From: Shewanella schlegeliana
Lineage (GTDB): Bacteria; Pseudomonadota; Gammaproteobacteria; Enterobacterales; Shewanellaceae
Length of the DNA stretch: 64,000 nt
Assembly: GCF_016765635.1 (NCBI RefSeq)
Contig: NZ_JAESVD010000001.1
Coordinates: forward strand, 248,001-312,000
Direction: 5' to 3'
In this document: positions 9,085 through 16,894 of the stretch, piece by piece
Layout: the number at the start of each line of letters is the position of its first letter
Numbering within the stretch: position 1 is the first letter of the stretch
Notes under the pieces: model-generated
The model's database searches: none
Seen by the model: the letters and a program-made list of their open reading frames with translations, nothing else
What the model was told of the DNA's origin: nothing
Made by a program: the position numbers and the translations under genes

Positions 9085-9885
9085 TTACATCTTGTGGATC
9101 ATATTTAATGTGATGGCCACAGAGTTATCGGCGGTTACCTGCTTGGCTTCTTCATAGACCAGATGCGCCGAGCCATCGGCTTTGTCAGAGATGGTGCGAA
9201 TGACAACGAGTGGAATATCAAACATATCGGTGACCTGCGCTACTGCTGCGCCTTCCATCTCTACAGCGACGGCATTGAACTCTTGAAGCAGCATGCTAAC
9301 AACGCCTTTATCTGCAATAAACTGATCGCCCGTTGCGATAATGCCAGAGTGTACGCGTGCTTCGCCAACGGCTCTTTTCGCCGCTTCTAAAGCGAGAGTT
9401 TGTAATTTTTCATCGGCGTAGAAGAGGCGATCATCATAGCCATCGAGCTGGCCTTTTGGTGCGCCAAAGGCGGTTAAGTCAACATCGTGCTGCACTAGCG
9501 CGGTTGAGATCACCACATCGGCAACATTCAGTTTAGGGTCAGCCGCGCCTGCGATGCCAGTAAAAATAATACTGCTTACTTCGAAGTGGTTAATCAACAC
9601 ATAGGTGGTGATAGCGGCATTGACTTTACCTACGCCAGAGCGAGCAACCACTACCGGCTTATCCTCAATAAAACCTGTGTAGTAGGTGTTCTTGGCAATA
9701 GTGTGAGTTTGGCGCTGTTTAATTTCAGGAAGCAGCTTTTCGATTTCTGCATCCATAGCACCTAAAATAGCGATAGGTTGGGTTTTGCTATTTGCACACG
9801 TTTTAGTAACAGGGCTAGCAGCCGTTTCAGCAACAGCATTGATAGAGAGGAGTGAGTAGAGTAGAGCAAAAAGGGTGGTGCGCAT
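9085..9885 (-). CDS. Exported 5'-methylthioadenosine/S-adenosylhomocysteine nucleosidase-like protein
   Basis: The core is recognisably MtnN-type: AILGAMDAEIEKL carries the general acid/base Glu of the GAMxxE motif, VAVEMEGAAVAQV the ribose-binding Glu, and VIRTISDKAD the catalytic Asp. MtnN hydrolyses MTA and SAH, giving adenine and a thioribose sugar. Unlike cytosolic MtnN, this protein begins with a signal peptide (MRTTLFALLYSLLSINAVAET, cleavage near residue 20) followed by a ~15-residue linker, so it should act in the periplasm. Length 266 versus about 232 for cytosolic MtnN. It could instead be a related purine nucleosidase. Monocistronic with its own terminator. Confidence 0.88.
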   Translation of the reverse strand: MRTTLFALLYSLLSINAVAETAASPVTKTCANSKTQPIAILGAMDAEIEKLLPEIKQRQTHTIAKNTYYTGFIEDKPVVVARSGVGKVNAAITTYVLINHFEVSSIIFTGIAGAADPKLNVADVVISTALVQHDVDLTAFGAPKGQLDGYDDRLFYADEKLQTLALEAAKRAVGEARVHSGIIATGDQFIADKGVVSMLLQEFNAVAVEMEGAAVAQVTDMFDIPLVVIRTISDKADGSAHLVYEEAKQVTADNSVAITLNMIHKM

Positions 9886-10108
9886 CTTAGTGGCATTCCA
9901 ATAGTATAGATGCGCGCATCATAGTGAGATCGGAGGGAAGAGTAAACGCGCTTAGTATGGATATTTACCTAACGTGAACTTAGCAAGTTTCTGTCAAAAC
10001 TTGGTGGGATTGAATTGGCATTTAAGCACGTAAAATGCAGCATTAGACTCTGTCACTCAAACCATACTTGTACGAGTCATTCATACGAGTTTAGTGTTGT
10101 AAATGCAC

Positions 10109-10297
10109 CTAATCTTGTTGGGGCGATTTCACCTGCGGCTTACAAAAATCTCCAAGTAGGAAAGATATACTGGAATAATGCTTTTTGAGCAAAGCGGGAG
10201 GTACCTGTTTATATGTACAGGTTTCTTTATAGTCTTGTTCAAAATAAGGAATAATATCTTCATAATAATCCATCTTCCTCAGATGGTGCTCATGCAT
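10109..10297 (-). CDS. Doubtful 62-residue ORF in an accessory region
   Basis: Encodes a Tyr/Lys-rich peptide beginning MHEHHLRKMDYYEDII. It lies on the same strand as, and 36 bp downstream of, the broken small gene at 10333-10604. No family recognised and no good Shine-Dalgarno. It could be a second small gene of that unit, a gene remnant or chance. Confidence 0.3.
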   Translation of the reverse strand: MHEHHLRKMDYYEDIIPYFEQDYKETCTYKQVPPALLKKHYSSISFLLGDFCKPQVKSPQQD

Positions 10298-10332
10298 GCT
10301 GTTAGCTTATTCATACTCTTCATCTAATTTTT

Positions 10333-10604
10333 TTAGTCGAGTAGGTTCGATTTTTCCTTTTCTCTTAGTTTGATTAGAACAATTTCATTTAACTTCATTG
10401 CATACTTTCTTTCATTATTGAAATTTCTTATTTTGTCATTGTTATTATCAGTTAGGCGTCTTGTTAGCATTATACAAAGACGAAAATGGTATTCATCCAT
10501 TTGCTCCTGTTCTTGGGCGTAACAGTACTGGAAAAGGTATACATGCTCCCAGCGGTTGCCAATAACATATCAATTAATAATTGACTCATATCTAACTCCT
10601 TCAT
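10333..10604 (-). pseudogene. Frameshifted small gene, unknown function
   Basis: Two Shine-Dalgarno plus ATG modules (AAGGAGTTAGATATG) lie in tandem at the 5' end. The frame they open (MSQLLIDMLLATAG...) stops early. A one-base shift within ATGTTATTGGCAACC switches to a longer protein-like frame (GNRWEHVYLFQYCYAQ, then MDEYHFRLCIML and a Lys/Asn-rich C-terminus) that stops at 10333. The joined product would be about 90 residues. The family was not recognised. The break may be a real mutation or a sequencing error. Confidence 0.45.
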
Positions 10605-10616
10605 ATCTAACTCCTT
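10587..10616 (-). repeat. 15-bp tandem duplication of a ribosome binding site and start codon
   Basis: Two exact copies of CATATCTAACTCCTT (plus strand) abut each other. On the minus strand this duplicates AAGGAG plus ATG in frame, so either start could be used. Confidence 0.8.
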
Positions 10617-11170
10617 ATAGATAGACTTTATTAATTTTTAAGTTAGCGATGAAGCTAAGTAGTTGCAATGTATGCCGCTCAGATGTGCGCGCGGGGTTGG
10701 AAGTTGTTTGCTCGTGCCCATCAGGTGGATAAAGGAGGAAGGATAGCTGTAACCAATCGATTTACTGCGCTTTTAGTTTGAATATTCGCTGTCTCGATAA
10801 GTTAATGAATATGGGCAGGCTGGATTCGACTAAGTTTTAACCTTGGTGCAGATGCAAGGAGTACCAAGGTCTATTGCTGTTTACTGCTTTTAGGCTCTTT
10901 GTTTATAGGGAAAATATAACAGTTTTATATTTTGCTTTAATGCCATCGAATTTTAAATGTTGCTTTTTTGGTTTTCGACTTAAAGTGTCTGATATTTTAA
11001 ATGATTTACTGTTATTCGCTTATAATCGTTTGAAGTAAGGCGTGAGAGGTAAGTTTATTTGTTGATAACGAGTCCTTTTATAAAAAAACTTGTTTAAAAG
11101 CGATAAACAACTTAGTTTATCGCCCTTGAGAATGATATTTATAGTAATACTTTATAGAAAAACATTTAGT
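10617..11170. other. AT-rich stretch without recognisable genes
   Basis: About 550 bp, AT-rich and without a convincing coding frame on either strand. No tRNA-like or IS-like ends were seen. The segment around 10680-10760 is more GC-rich and may be a remnant. Confidence 0.4.
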
Positions 11171-11752
11171 TTAGAGACAGTCGTCAAATTTTTCTTTTAA
11201 TGAAGGAGCAAAAACAGAATCGAAAAGTTGTTCTATTTTCGCTATAGTTGCTGCTTGCATTTTCGAAGGAACATTTATGACTCCAGATTGAGCGAATTTG
11301 ACAAGAGTATAATCAACAGGCACATCTATATAAGTGACTTTTTCCAATGTGACTTTAGTTGTCCAAGGCATCAGAGGCAAGGTCGAACTATTAAATGTAG
11401 TAACCAGTTGATAGTTAAAGTCAGAGAGTTCAATCAGTCGTTCTTCATTGTGCCCAGTTGCACTATCCTGTTGTGTTCCTGTATTGATGTCATAACTGAA
11501 AACACTCTGTAGTTCTCTGTCTTCCCCAGTGACAGTAATACTTACTAGAGAGTCACCTAATACAGCTTTAAACCAGTTTTTTACATTGCCGATGGTTTTC
11601 CATGTTTTGTCTATAGGACACTGAACAACAACACTGCTAAATGTTTTGAATTCAGAGTATTTATTAACCTCTGTAAGGGGGCTTGCAGATGCGGATGCAG
11701 ATGCAGATGCGAACAATAAAACAGATGTTGATATATAAGTGAGTGTTTTCAT
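11171..11752 (-). CDS. Exported SRPBCC (START/Bet v 1-like) domain protein
   Basis: Starting at the second ATG (11752), which has AAGGA at proper spacing, the protein is 193 residues with a signal peptide, MKTLTYISTSVLLFASASAS, extended by five Ala-Ser pairs. The mature part follows the SRPBCC pattern: SSVVVQCPIDKTWKTIGNVKNWFKAV (first strand, helices, Trp), mid-protein beta strands, and a long C-terminal helix. These folds bind hydrophobic ligands, but ligand and role are unknown. Two cysteines (VVQCPID and the C-terminal DDCL) could pair in the periplasm. It lies in AT-rich accessory DNA. The Ala-Ser run is encoded by a hexamer repeat. Confidence 0.65.
   Translation of the reverse strand: MKTLTYISTSVLLFASASASASASPLTEVNKYSEFKTFSSVVVQCPIDKTWKTIGNVKNWFKAVLGDSLVSITVTGEDRELQSVFSYDINTGTQQDSATGHNEERLIELSDFNYQLVTTFNSSTLPLMPWTTKVTLEKVTYIDVPVDYTLVKFAQSGVINVPSKMQAATIAKIEQLFDSVFAPSLKEKFDDCL
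11685..11708 (-). repeat. Hexanucleotide repeat inside a signal peptide
   Basis: Four tandem copies of GCAGAT on the plus strand (one copy GCGGAT), encoding Ala-Ser pairs on the minus strand. Changes in copy number would keep the frame but alter signal-peptide length. Confidence 0.75.
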
Positions 11753-11758
11753 GACCAT

Positions 11759-12268
11759 ATTCCTTTATTGGTTGTGAGTGTTAATTTGACTTTCTTATAC
11801 GCGTATTAAAATGTAGAACCATATGGTTAAGGAATAAAGGTCTCATGTTTAAATTTTTATTTTATTTACATTGGTAGTTATAAATGCAAATTCATCGTTT
11901 GTTTTATATTTAATATGCAATTTCCATTGTTATTTTTATATTTTATGTGCTGGTTTGGTGTTGTATTGTATATTTTAACTTTTAGTTATACGCTTTGTTG
12001 GAATTTTTCTGAGGTTTGAGTTTTAGTTTGCTGCTGTTAAGGAATTTGTGTAGAGCTGAACCTGTAAGTTGTAGCGTGTTGAAATTAGCCGTGAAACCTA
12101 AACGTAGAACTGAAACGGAATAAGTTGTTTATACTGATTAATATAAAACCTGTTCTTTTTAAAGGAGAGTTTGGTGATGTTTCTATGACAACTTTAATTT
12201 ATCTCGGCCACTAAGGCCGAGTTCTATATCGATAGTAAGCAAAAGCTATGTTTAGCTAAGGTAATGAT
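11759..12268. other. AT-rich intergenic stretch
   Basis: About 510 bp, very AT-rich, no convincing ORF. One hairpin (CTCGGCC / GGCCGAG, 12203-12221, 5-nt loop) could be a weak terminator for either direction. The sequence upstream of 11752 presumably holds the promoter of the SRPBCC gene. Confidence 0.4.
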
Positions 12269-12543
12269 TTAGCTATAGTAAGATTTAAAGTTGGCGAGTT
12301 CTGCTTCATCGGCGCCATCGTTACACTCTCCTCGTATGGTGCCGCGATCATACAGAACCGTACAGTTGAGCTCGATATGTCCCTCTTTACAATAGCCCGT
12401 CATTTTGATGGTTTGCTGTAAACCATGCTCTACTTGCGCCGTCCAGCCGCTTAGGTCTGGCCCTTGATAACGTTGCTTTGTGCGTGAGCGTTTCTTCTGA
12501 TTTGAGCGCACCTCGTGGGGCGAAGGTTCGCTTTGTGGTGTTT
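12269..12543 (-). pseudogene. 5'-truncated copy of the lipoprotein gene at 18376
   Basis: This segment is a near copy of the C-terminal half of the lipoprotein gene at 18376-18828. Residues from ETPQSEP through RSNQKKRSRTKQRYQGPDL to ECNDGADEA match closely, after which the C-termini differ (ELANFKSYYS versus DLVKFDS). Similarity ends sharply near 12543, where sequence of the mosaic repeat family begins. The signal peptide and lipobox are missing, so no export is possible. A GTG (12511) could start an 80-residue cytoplasmic fragment. Confidence 0.8.
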
Positions 12544-12544
12544 C

Positions 12545-12760
12545 GAATTGGCATTTAGGTGTATTAGCCTTTAAATGAAGGCGATGGCATTTTGCTGAAC
12601 CCTACGGGGAAAATGTGATAGAACGACCAATTCAGTATGGAACTGAATTGGTCGTGTAGGCTTTGCGATGATATTGAATGTGAATGGATTCACGAATGAT
12701 GCAGTGACATAGAAGTCATGGATAGGCCATGTCATGAAGCCTGAAATGGACTCTATTACT
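12545..12760. repeat. Diverged solo copy of the hairpin-bearing mosaic repeat
   Basis: The start resembles the units at 14089-15070 (AGCCTT..AATGAAGGC..GAT..CATTTT). It carries three palindromes: CGACCAATTCAG / CTGAATTGGTCG (12624-12654, loop of 7), GTGAAT gg ATTCAC (12680-12693) and CATGG atagg CCATG (12718-12732). The first, with the flank CGTGTAGGCT, recurs at 14589-14626. Confidence 0.65.
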
Positions 12761-12813
12761 GTATCTTTTTAGCCGCACGTACCAAAACCTATGCGAGGTT
12801 GGCATATACGGGT

Positions 12814-13779
12814 TTATAACATCGTTTTTTCCAATTGGTGTTGCTTCCAAACTGATGCACCAATACCTGCTACCAGCGAAGCTAAAATAACCCCAAGAGA
12901 TACGGGTGTTGCAATAGCAAACGGTGTATCAATAAGCAACATCTTGGTACCAATAAAGCACAACATAAATGCTAACGTATGATGCAAATAAGCAAATTTT
13001 GTCAGCATTCCGCCGAGTACAAAGTACAGCGAACGTAGACCCAATAAGGCAAATACGTTTGCCGCAAGAACTAAGTAAGCCTCTTGTGTTACTGCAAAGA
13101 TCGCAGGGATCGAGTCCAAGGCGAACATCACGTCTGTCATCGCTATGACAATGACAACCACTAGCATTGGTGTAGCTAATATCCCAAAGCCATCGCGGAT
13201 AAAGAGTTTATTCCCATGATAATCAGGGCTGACACGTAGAAACCTTTTCACCAAGCGTACGGCGAAACTGTCTGAAAACGATGAGGCATCTTGATCATCA
13301 TGCTGACGCCACATTTGTACACCAGTCCAAATCAAGAAGAAGCCGAACAGATAAAGTATCACGTGGAATTCTGCAATCAGTGGTGCGCCTACGGATATCA
13401 TGATGCCGCGCAGTAATAATGCGCCCACGATGCCTAGCATCAGGATCCGCGGTATATTTTTATCTGGTACGTTAAACTGACTAAAGATTAAAGCAAAAAC
13501 GAACAGGTTATCGACACTCAGTGATTTTTCAAGAAGATAACCAGTAATAAACGCCGTGGTGGCTTCGCTTGAAGAAAGCTGACTTGTTGGTGACATTTCT
13601 GGCCAAAAAAGGTAAATAGCGCCTGCAAATAAAAATGCCAGTGAAAACCAGAACACGCTCCAAACTGCGGCAGAACGAAAACTGATGGTGCCTCTCGTTA
13701 GTAATAAATCGATGCCAAGCATCAACAAAGTGAGCGTGACTAGACCTTGATAACCTGAAAAGAGTTCATGCAAGAACAT
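12814..13779 (-). CDS. alx: TerC family membrane protein Alx
   Basis: Integral membrane protein of the TerC family, 321 residues, the same length as E. coli Alx. About nine hydrophobic segments. Family signatures are GYLLEKSLSVDNLFVFALIF and ALDSIPAIFAVTQEAYLVLAANVFALLGLRSLYF, whose membrane acidic residues are thought to bind metal. E. coli Alx exports manganese and is induced by Mn2+ and alkaline pH through its leader RNA; the same leader type is seen here upstream, so regulation is probably the same. The start has a GGAGG Shine-Dalgarno within a hairpin-prone sequence. Confidence 0.92.
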   Translation of the reverse strand: MFLHELFSGYQGLVTLTLLMLGIDLLLTRGTISFRSAAVWSVFWFSLAFLFAGAIYLFWPEMSPTSQLSSSEATTAFITGYLLEKSLSVDNLFVFALIFSQFNVPDKNIPRILMLGIVGALLLRGIMISVGAPLIAEFHVILYLFGFFLIWTGVQMWRQHDDQDASSFSDSFAVRLVKRFLRVSPDYHGNKLFIRDGFGILATPMLVVVIVIAMTDVMFALDSIPAIFAVTQEAYLVLAANVFALLGLRSLYFVLGGMLTKFAYLHHTLAFMLCFIGTKMLLIDTPFAIATPVSLGVILASLVAGIGASVWKQHQLEKTML

Positions 13780-13784
13780 ATATA

Positions 13785-13967
13785 CCTCCGGCAGGCGGAT
13801 GGTACAGGGAAAGTTGGGTACACCTGACCAACCGCATAGCTAAAATAAAAAGCAAATACGTGTTGTTGGTCTTGTCAAAACAGATTATTTAATGTGTTCT
13901 CGCGGGCCGGAAGCAAAAGCAACGGAATGACGACGACGCGACAGAGTGACTACTCCCCAAAACGCAG
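13785..13967 (-). promoter_or_regulatory. yybP-ykoY (Mn2+-sensing) riboswitch in the alx leader
   Basis: On the minus strand the leader begins with TTGGGGAGTAG (13950-13960), the hallmark of the yybP-ykoY aptamer, and continues through a GC-rich helix region and a second conserved-looking segment GGTTGGTCAGG about 120 nt later. The leader ends in CCGCCTGCCGGAGGTATAT, where the Shine-Dalgarno can pair upstream, suggesting translational control. Known yybP-ykoY RNAs bind Mn2+ and control alx, mntP and related exporters. Exact boundaries are approximate. Confidence 0.8.
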
Positions 13968-14088
13968 ATATTTTAGTCCTTTTTATTTAAAGAGAGAACC
14001 TAAAAATGGTAATACAGGCTAAATAATATGGTTATGTGGAGTTAGATATGTGGGGTCTATGTAAACTTATTTGGTTGCCCCAATGTTG

Positions 14089-14422
14089 GTTAGCCTTCGA
14101 ATGACGGCGGGTTACATTTTCTGAGCTGTGACAGCTCACCTGCTAATTCTCAATTGACACTTTAGAGTTATCAATCGCCTGCAGCGGGCGTATGTGTAGA
14201 CACTGCTGCGAGACGCTGTAAATATATCCCTATACGCTCTGCGATGACAAACAACATCCATGTTTAAAGGCCAGTTCGGCATCCTGCCTCTCGTTCGAAG
14301 AGTATCTCTTTGAGATACCTCACCCTGAAACCGAAGCCCGCAGCCGTATCTACACCGAATAATTGGTGTACACATTTAGGTTGGCGTTGTTTGATGTATA
14401 ACGCGGAAATGCCCAAAAGTGA
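14089..14422. repeat. Mosaic repeat unit A of a three-unit tandem array
   Basis: It opens with GTTAGCCTTCGAATGA, contains ATCAATCGCCTGCAGCGGG and GTGTAGACACT, then AACAACATCC, GGCCAGTTCGGCATC and CTCTCGTTCGA, and closes with GGAAATGCCC. Its variable hairpin is GTATCTC ttt GAGATAC (14302-14318). No credible coding frame; overlapping ORFs are low-complexity and follow no family. Confidence 0.75.
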
Positions 14423-14812
14423 GTTAGCCTTCGAATGAAGGCTTGATTACATTTTTCTCTAAGCAGTAGCTACGGGGAAGTGTGTTCTATGTTTTAGCTT
14501 CATAGCTATCAATCGCCTCCAGCGGGGTATGTGCAGACACTTCTGAAGCTCGCCGCTAGTACGTCTGACCTCCATGGATGGAGGGAATGCCAAATTCAGT
14601 ATGGAACTGAATTGGCCGTGTAGGCTCAACGAAAACAAACAACATCCGTGTTTAAAGGCCAGTTCGGCATCCATGCCTCTCGTTCGAGAGCTTGATAATT
14701 TCGTTATCTCTCACCCTGTTTTCGACGGCTTCAGCCGTATCTACACGGGGTCATTGGTGCGTTCATTTAGGGGGAGTTGTTTCAGCTCTAACTTGGAAAT
14801 GCCCCAAAATGA
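14423..14812. repeat. Mosaic repeat unit B
   Basis: Same framework as unit A (GTTAGCCTTCGAATGAAGGC, ATCAATCGCCTCCAGCGGG, GGCCAGTTCGGCATCC, CTAACTTGGAAATGCCCC). It differs in its hairpins: CCTCCAT gg ATGGAGG (14569-14584), ATTCAG / CTGAAT (14589-14616) and GATAA / TTATC (14694-14708). It is the longest of the three units because of these extra modules. Confidence 0.75.
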
Positions 14813-15070
14813 GTTCGGCTTCGAATGAAGTCTTGATTACATTATTTTTTGAATTGGTGCTACCAAGTGGCCAGTTTGAACTTGTTACTTCATGGCGATC
14901 AATCGCCTCCAGCGGGGGATGTGCAGACACTGCCGTGACACGCAGCAAGTCCATCCTTGGAAGCTCGGCCATGACGTCCATGTCATGGACGGTCACGGCC
15001 GCATCTACACTGGGTAATTTGCGTACTTATTAGGGCTCGTGGTTTTGGGTCTAACTTGGAAATGCCCCTT
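14813..15070. repeat. Mosaic repeat unit C (shorter)
   Basis: It shares the opening (TTCGAATGAAGTCTTGATTAC), the ATCAATCGCCTCCAGCGGG block and the closing CTAACTTGGAAATGCCCC. The central AACAACATCC...CTCTCG block is absent and replaced by a hairpin GTCCAT gtc ATGGAC within a longer GGCC...GGCC palindrome (14967-15000). Confidence 0.75.
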
Positions 15071-15363
15071 TATTAGTTACAGGCAATAGGCAGGAAAGAA
15101 CTGTGAAGAGCCTGTTGGCCTACTTTTACTAATCAATAAATGGCAGTTATTGATTACTTTCGATTCAACCTCAATATCAATGCTCATTTGGCAAGTTTTT
15201 GTACTCGTTTATCCAACGACACTCTGGTAGAGTTCTTAAAAATCAATAGCTTTGATTTAGCAAAGATTAAATAATAGGTTTGTTAAATCTCCATGCGCGT
15301 TTTGCAAAATATACGTTCATGTGCACTATAAAATGTTAGTCATCTCGGAGTATTTGAAAAGTC
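15071..15363. other. Leader region of the DUF2971 gene
   Basis: About 290 bp between the repeat array and the DUF2971 gene, AT-rich. If that gene is an integron cassette, its 5' boundary should carry GTTAGGC (complement of the GCCTAAC in the attC behind it), but I did not find this heptamer here, so the left cassette edge is unresolved. Confidence 0.4.
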
Positions 15364-16029
15364 ATGAAGGATTATCTGTTTAAATATTTGCCACCGGAAA
15401 GGCTAGATGTTTTAGAGGGAGGAAAGATAAGGTTTACCTCAGTAGTTTCATTGAATGACCCTTATGAGTACTTAATGAAACTGGGGGACTCTGAGATTTT
15501 TGTAGACTCAAAGCTTGGTGACAATGGATTTAAGTTTCTTTCTCTTTCACGAAACCATTTGAACCTTTTAATGTGGTCTCACTACTGTGATTCCCACAAA
15601 GGTTTCCTTCTGGCATTTGATAGAAACCATCCTTACTTTTATCAAGCGGAGGCGGTTCGGTATAGAAAGAATAGAGCAAATCTGAATGGCGCTAGAATCA
15701 GTAGATTAAATTCCGAAGAGGTCATCAAACACGTAGTCTTAGAAAAGGCATTGGATTGGGCTTACGAGGAAGAAGAGAGGCTGTTTATACAGGATACGCC
15801 ACAGAACACAGAAAGCATTGGAAAGGATGAGTGGGGGCAACCAATATTATTAAACTCTTTTCCTTTGGATAGCTTGATTGGTGTCTATATGGGTGTTCGT
15901 ATTAATGATTCACTTAAGCATAAAATAACGGAGGTTTTGCTTAGATATCAAAATAAACCCAAACTATACCAAATGAAAACATGTAGGGATTTATTTGCCA
16001 TTGAGGCGGTTGAAGTTGAATATGCCTAA
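15364..16029 (+). CDS. DUF2971 domain protein (integron cassette gene)
   Basis: 221 residues. The N-terminus (YLFKYLPPERLDVLEGGKIRFTSVVSLNDPYEYL) and the later LSLSRNHLNLLMWSHYCDSHKGFLLAFD are the conserved blocks of DUF2971, a family of unknown function common in mobile regions and integron cassettes. No transmembrane segment. The stop codon TAA lies inside the first box (GCCTAAC) of an attC site, the usual arrangement for a cassette gene. A defence-related role is possible by company only; nothing in the sequence shows it. Confidence 0.8.
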   Translation: MKDYLFKYLPPERLDVLEGGKIRFTSVVSLNDPYEYLMKLGDSEIFVDSKLGDNGFKFLSLSRNHLNLLMWSHYCDSHKGFLLAFDRNHPYFYQAEAVRYRKNRANLNGARISRLNSEEVIKHVVLEKALDWAYEEEERLFIQDTPQNTESIGKDEWGQPILLNSFPLDSLIGVYMGVRINDSLKHKITEVLLRYQNKPKLYQMKTCRDLFAIEAVEVEYA

Positions 16030-16098
16030 CAAACCACATCACATTTGTGGCTGTGCCACTAGGACTCGTTTCACTGGCCTGTGTGCGGGGCGTTAAAT
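16024..16098 (+). mobile_element. Integron attC recombination site 1
   Basis: Begins with GCCTAAC (R'' box, RYYYAAC) followed by AAACCACATCACA, ends with TGTGTGCGGGGCGTTAAAT, where GTTAAAT is the R' box (GTTRRRY) at 16092-16098. The ~75-bp length and partly self-complementary arms fit attC. The stop of the gene before it and the start of the gene after it both fall inside the site. Confidence 0.7.
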
Positions 16099-16894
16099 GT
16101 CAAGGAGAGGTTTTTTGGATAAATCGCAGATTGCTATTATTGTTTCAATTGGTAGCTTGGCTGTGTCAGCAGTAAGTTTTGTATATGCTGTTCGTCAAGC
16201 AAGACTAAATCGTAAGCTAGAAAAAGTTCGTGCATATGACAAGGTTTATCACGATGCGTGTGACTTACTGTTATATCACTATCGAAATCAATTGGAACAA
16301 ACATTTAAAAGTGAAGACAAGTATTTAGAAAATGCAGTAAATGATTTCACCAACGCTCATTGGTTAGAAAAAACATACGGAATGAATATTACATATCCTC
16401 CGACAGTTAATACCGATAGAGAGAAAGCAGAATTTAACTCGAGAGTATCAGAAGCATATTATGCTCACGAGCGCCAAAAGCATGAGTGTCCATTTGGTGA
16501 GTTTATAAACTATCAGTCTCCAGTTTTTTATCTAGATGACAGTGAGTTTAAGGAGCGTTTTCAACGTTTAATGAATCACATAACTGAAAACCTTTCTTAC
16601 TTCAGTCCAATCATAAACAAAAACTGGGAGAAAGCGCGTTTGATTACACCTGACTCCGTTAAGAGAAGCTATCTTGCTCTAAAAAGGGTAAATGAACAGG
16701 CTTGTGAACCAATTGACGAGCCTATCGATGATCCTTATTTACAAATTATGCTTAGTATCAGGCATGAATACAGGCAGTTGAATAGAACATTTCATGATCG
16801 CGTTTCTGACTTTTGGTACAAATTAACACTAATACCAATTCGTATAAAATATAAATTCAAAAGCAAAAGTAATTCCGAAAAGTTTGGCATTTAA
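16097..16894 (+). CDS. Cassette-encoded membrane-anchored protein, unknown function
   Basis: 265 residues with one transmembrane helix near the N-terminus (about residues 10-30, IAIIVSIGSLAVSAVSFVYA) followed by a basic stretch and a long, mostly helical cytoplasmic domain rich in charged and aromatic residues. The topology resembles several small phage-exclusion and cassette proteins, but no family was recognised. The ATG overlaps the GTTAAAT core of attC site 1 and the TAA lies in the ATTTAAC box of attC site 2, so the gene fills a cassette of about 870 bp. AT content is higher than in neighbouring core genes. Confidence 0.75.
   Translation: MSRRGFLDKSQIAIIVSIGSLAVSAVSFVYAVRQARLNRKLEKVRAYDKVYHDACDLLLYHYRNQLEQTFKSEDKYLENAVNDFTNAHWLEKTYGMNITYPPTVNTDREKAEFNSRVSEAYYAHERQKHECPFGEFINYQSPVFYLDDSEFKERFQRLMNHITENLSYFSPIINKNWEKARLITPDSVKRSYLALKRVNEQACEPIDEPIDDPYLQIMLSIRHEYRQLNRTFHDRVSDFWYKLTLIPIRIKYKFKSKSNSEKFGI

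Noticed and set aside
10451..10457. GTTAGGC as the left boundary of the DUF2971 cassette
   Set aside because: It matches the expected complement of GCCTAAC but is nearly 5 kb away with the alx gene in between; probably chance.
14136..15033. Several ORFs of 70-113 codons on both strands in the repeat array
   Set aside because: They are readings of the repeat framework, with odd composition and no recognisable protein; the repeats themselves explain the open frames.
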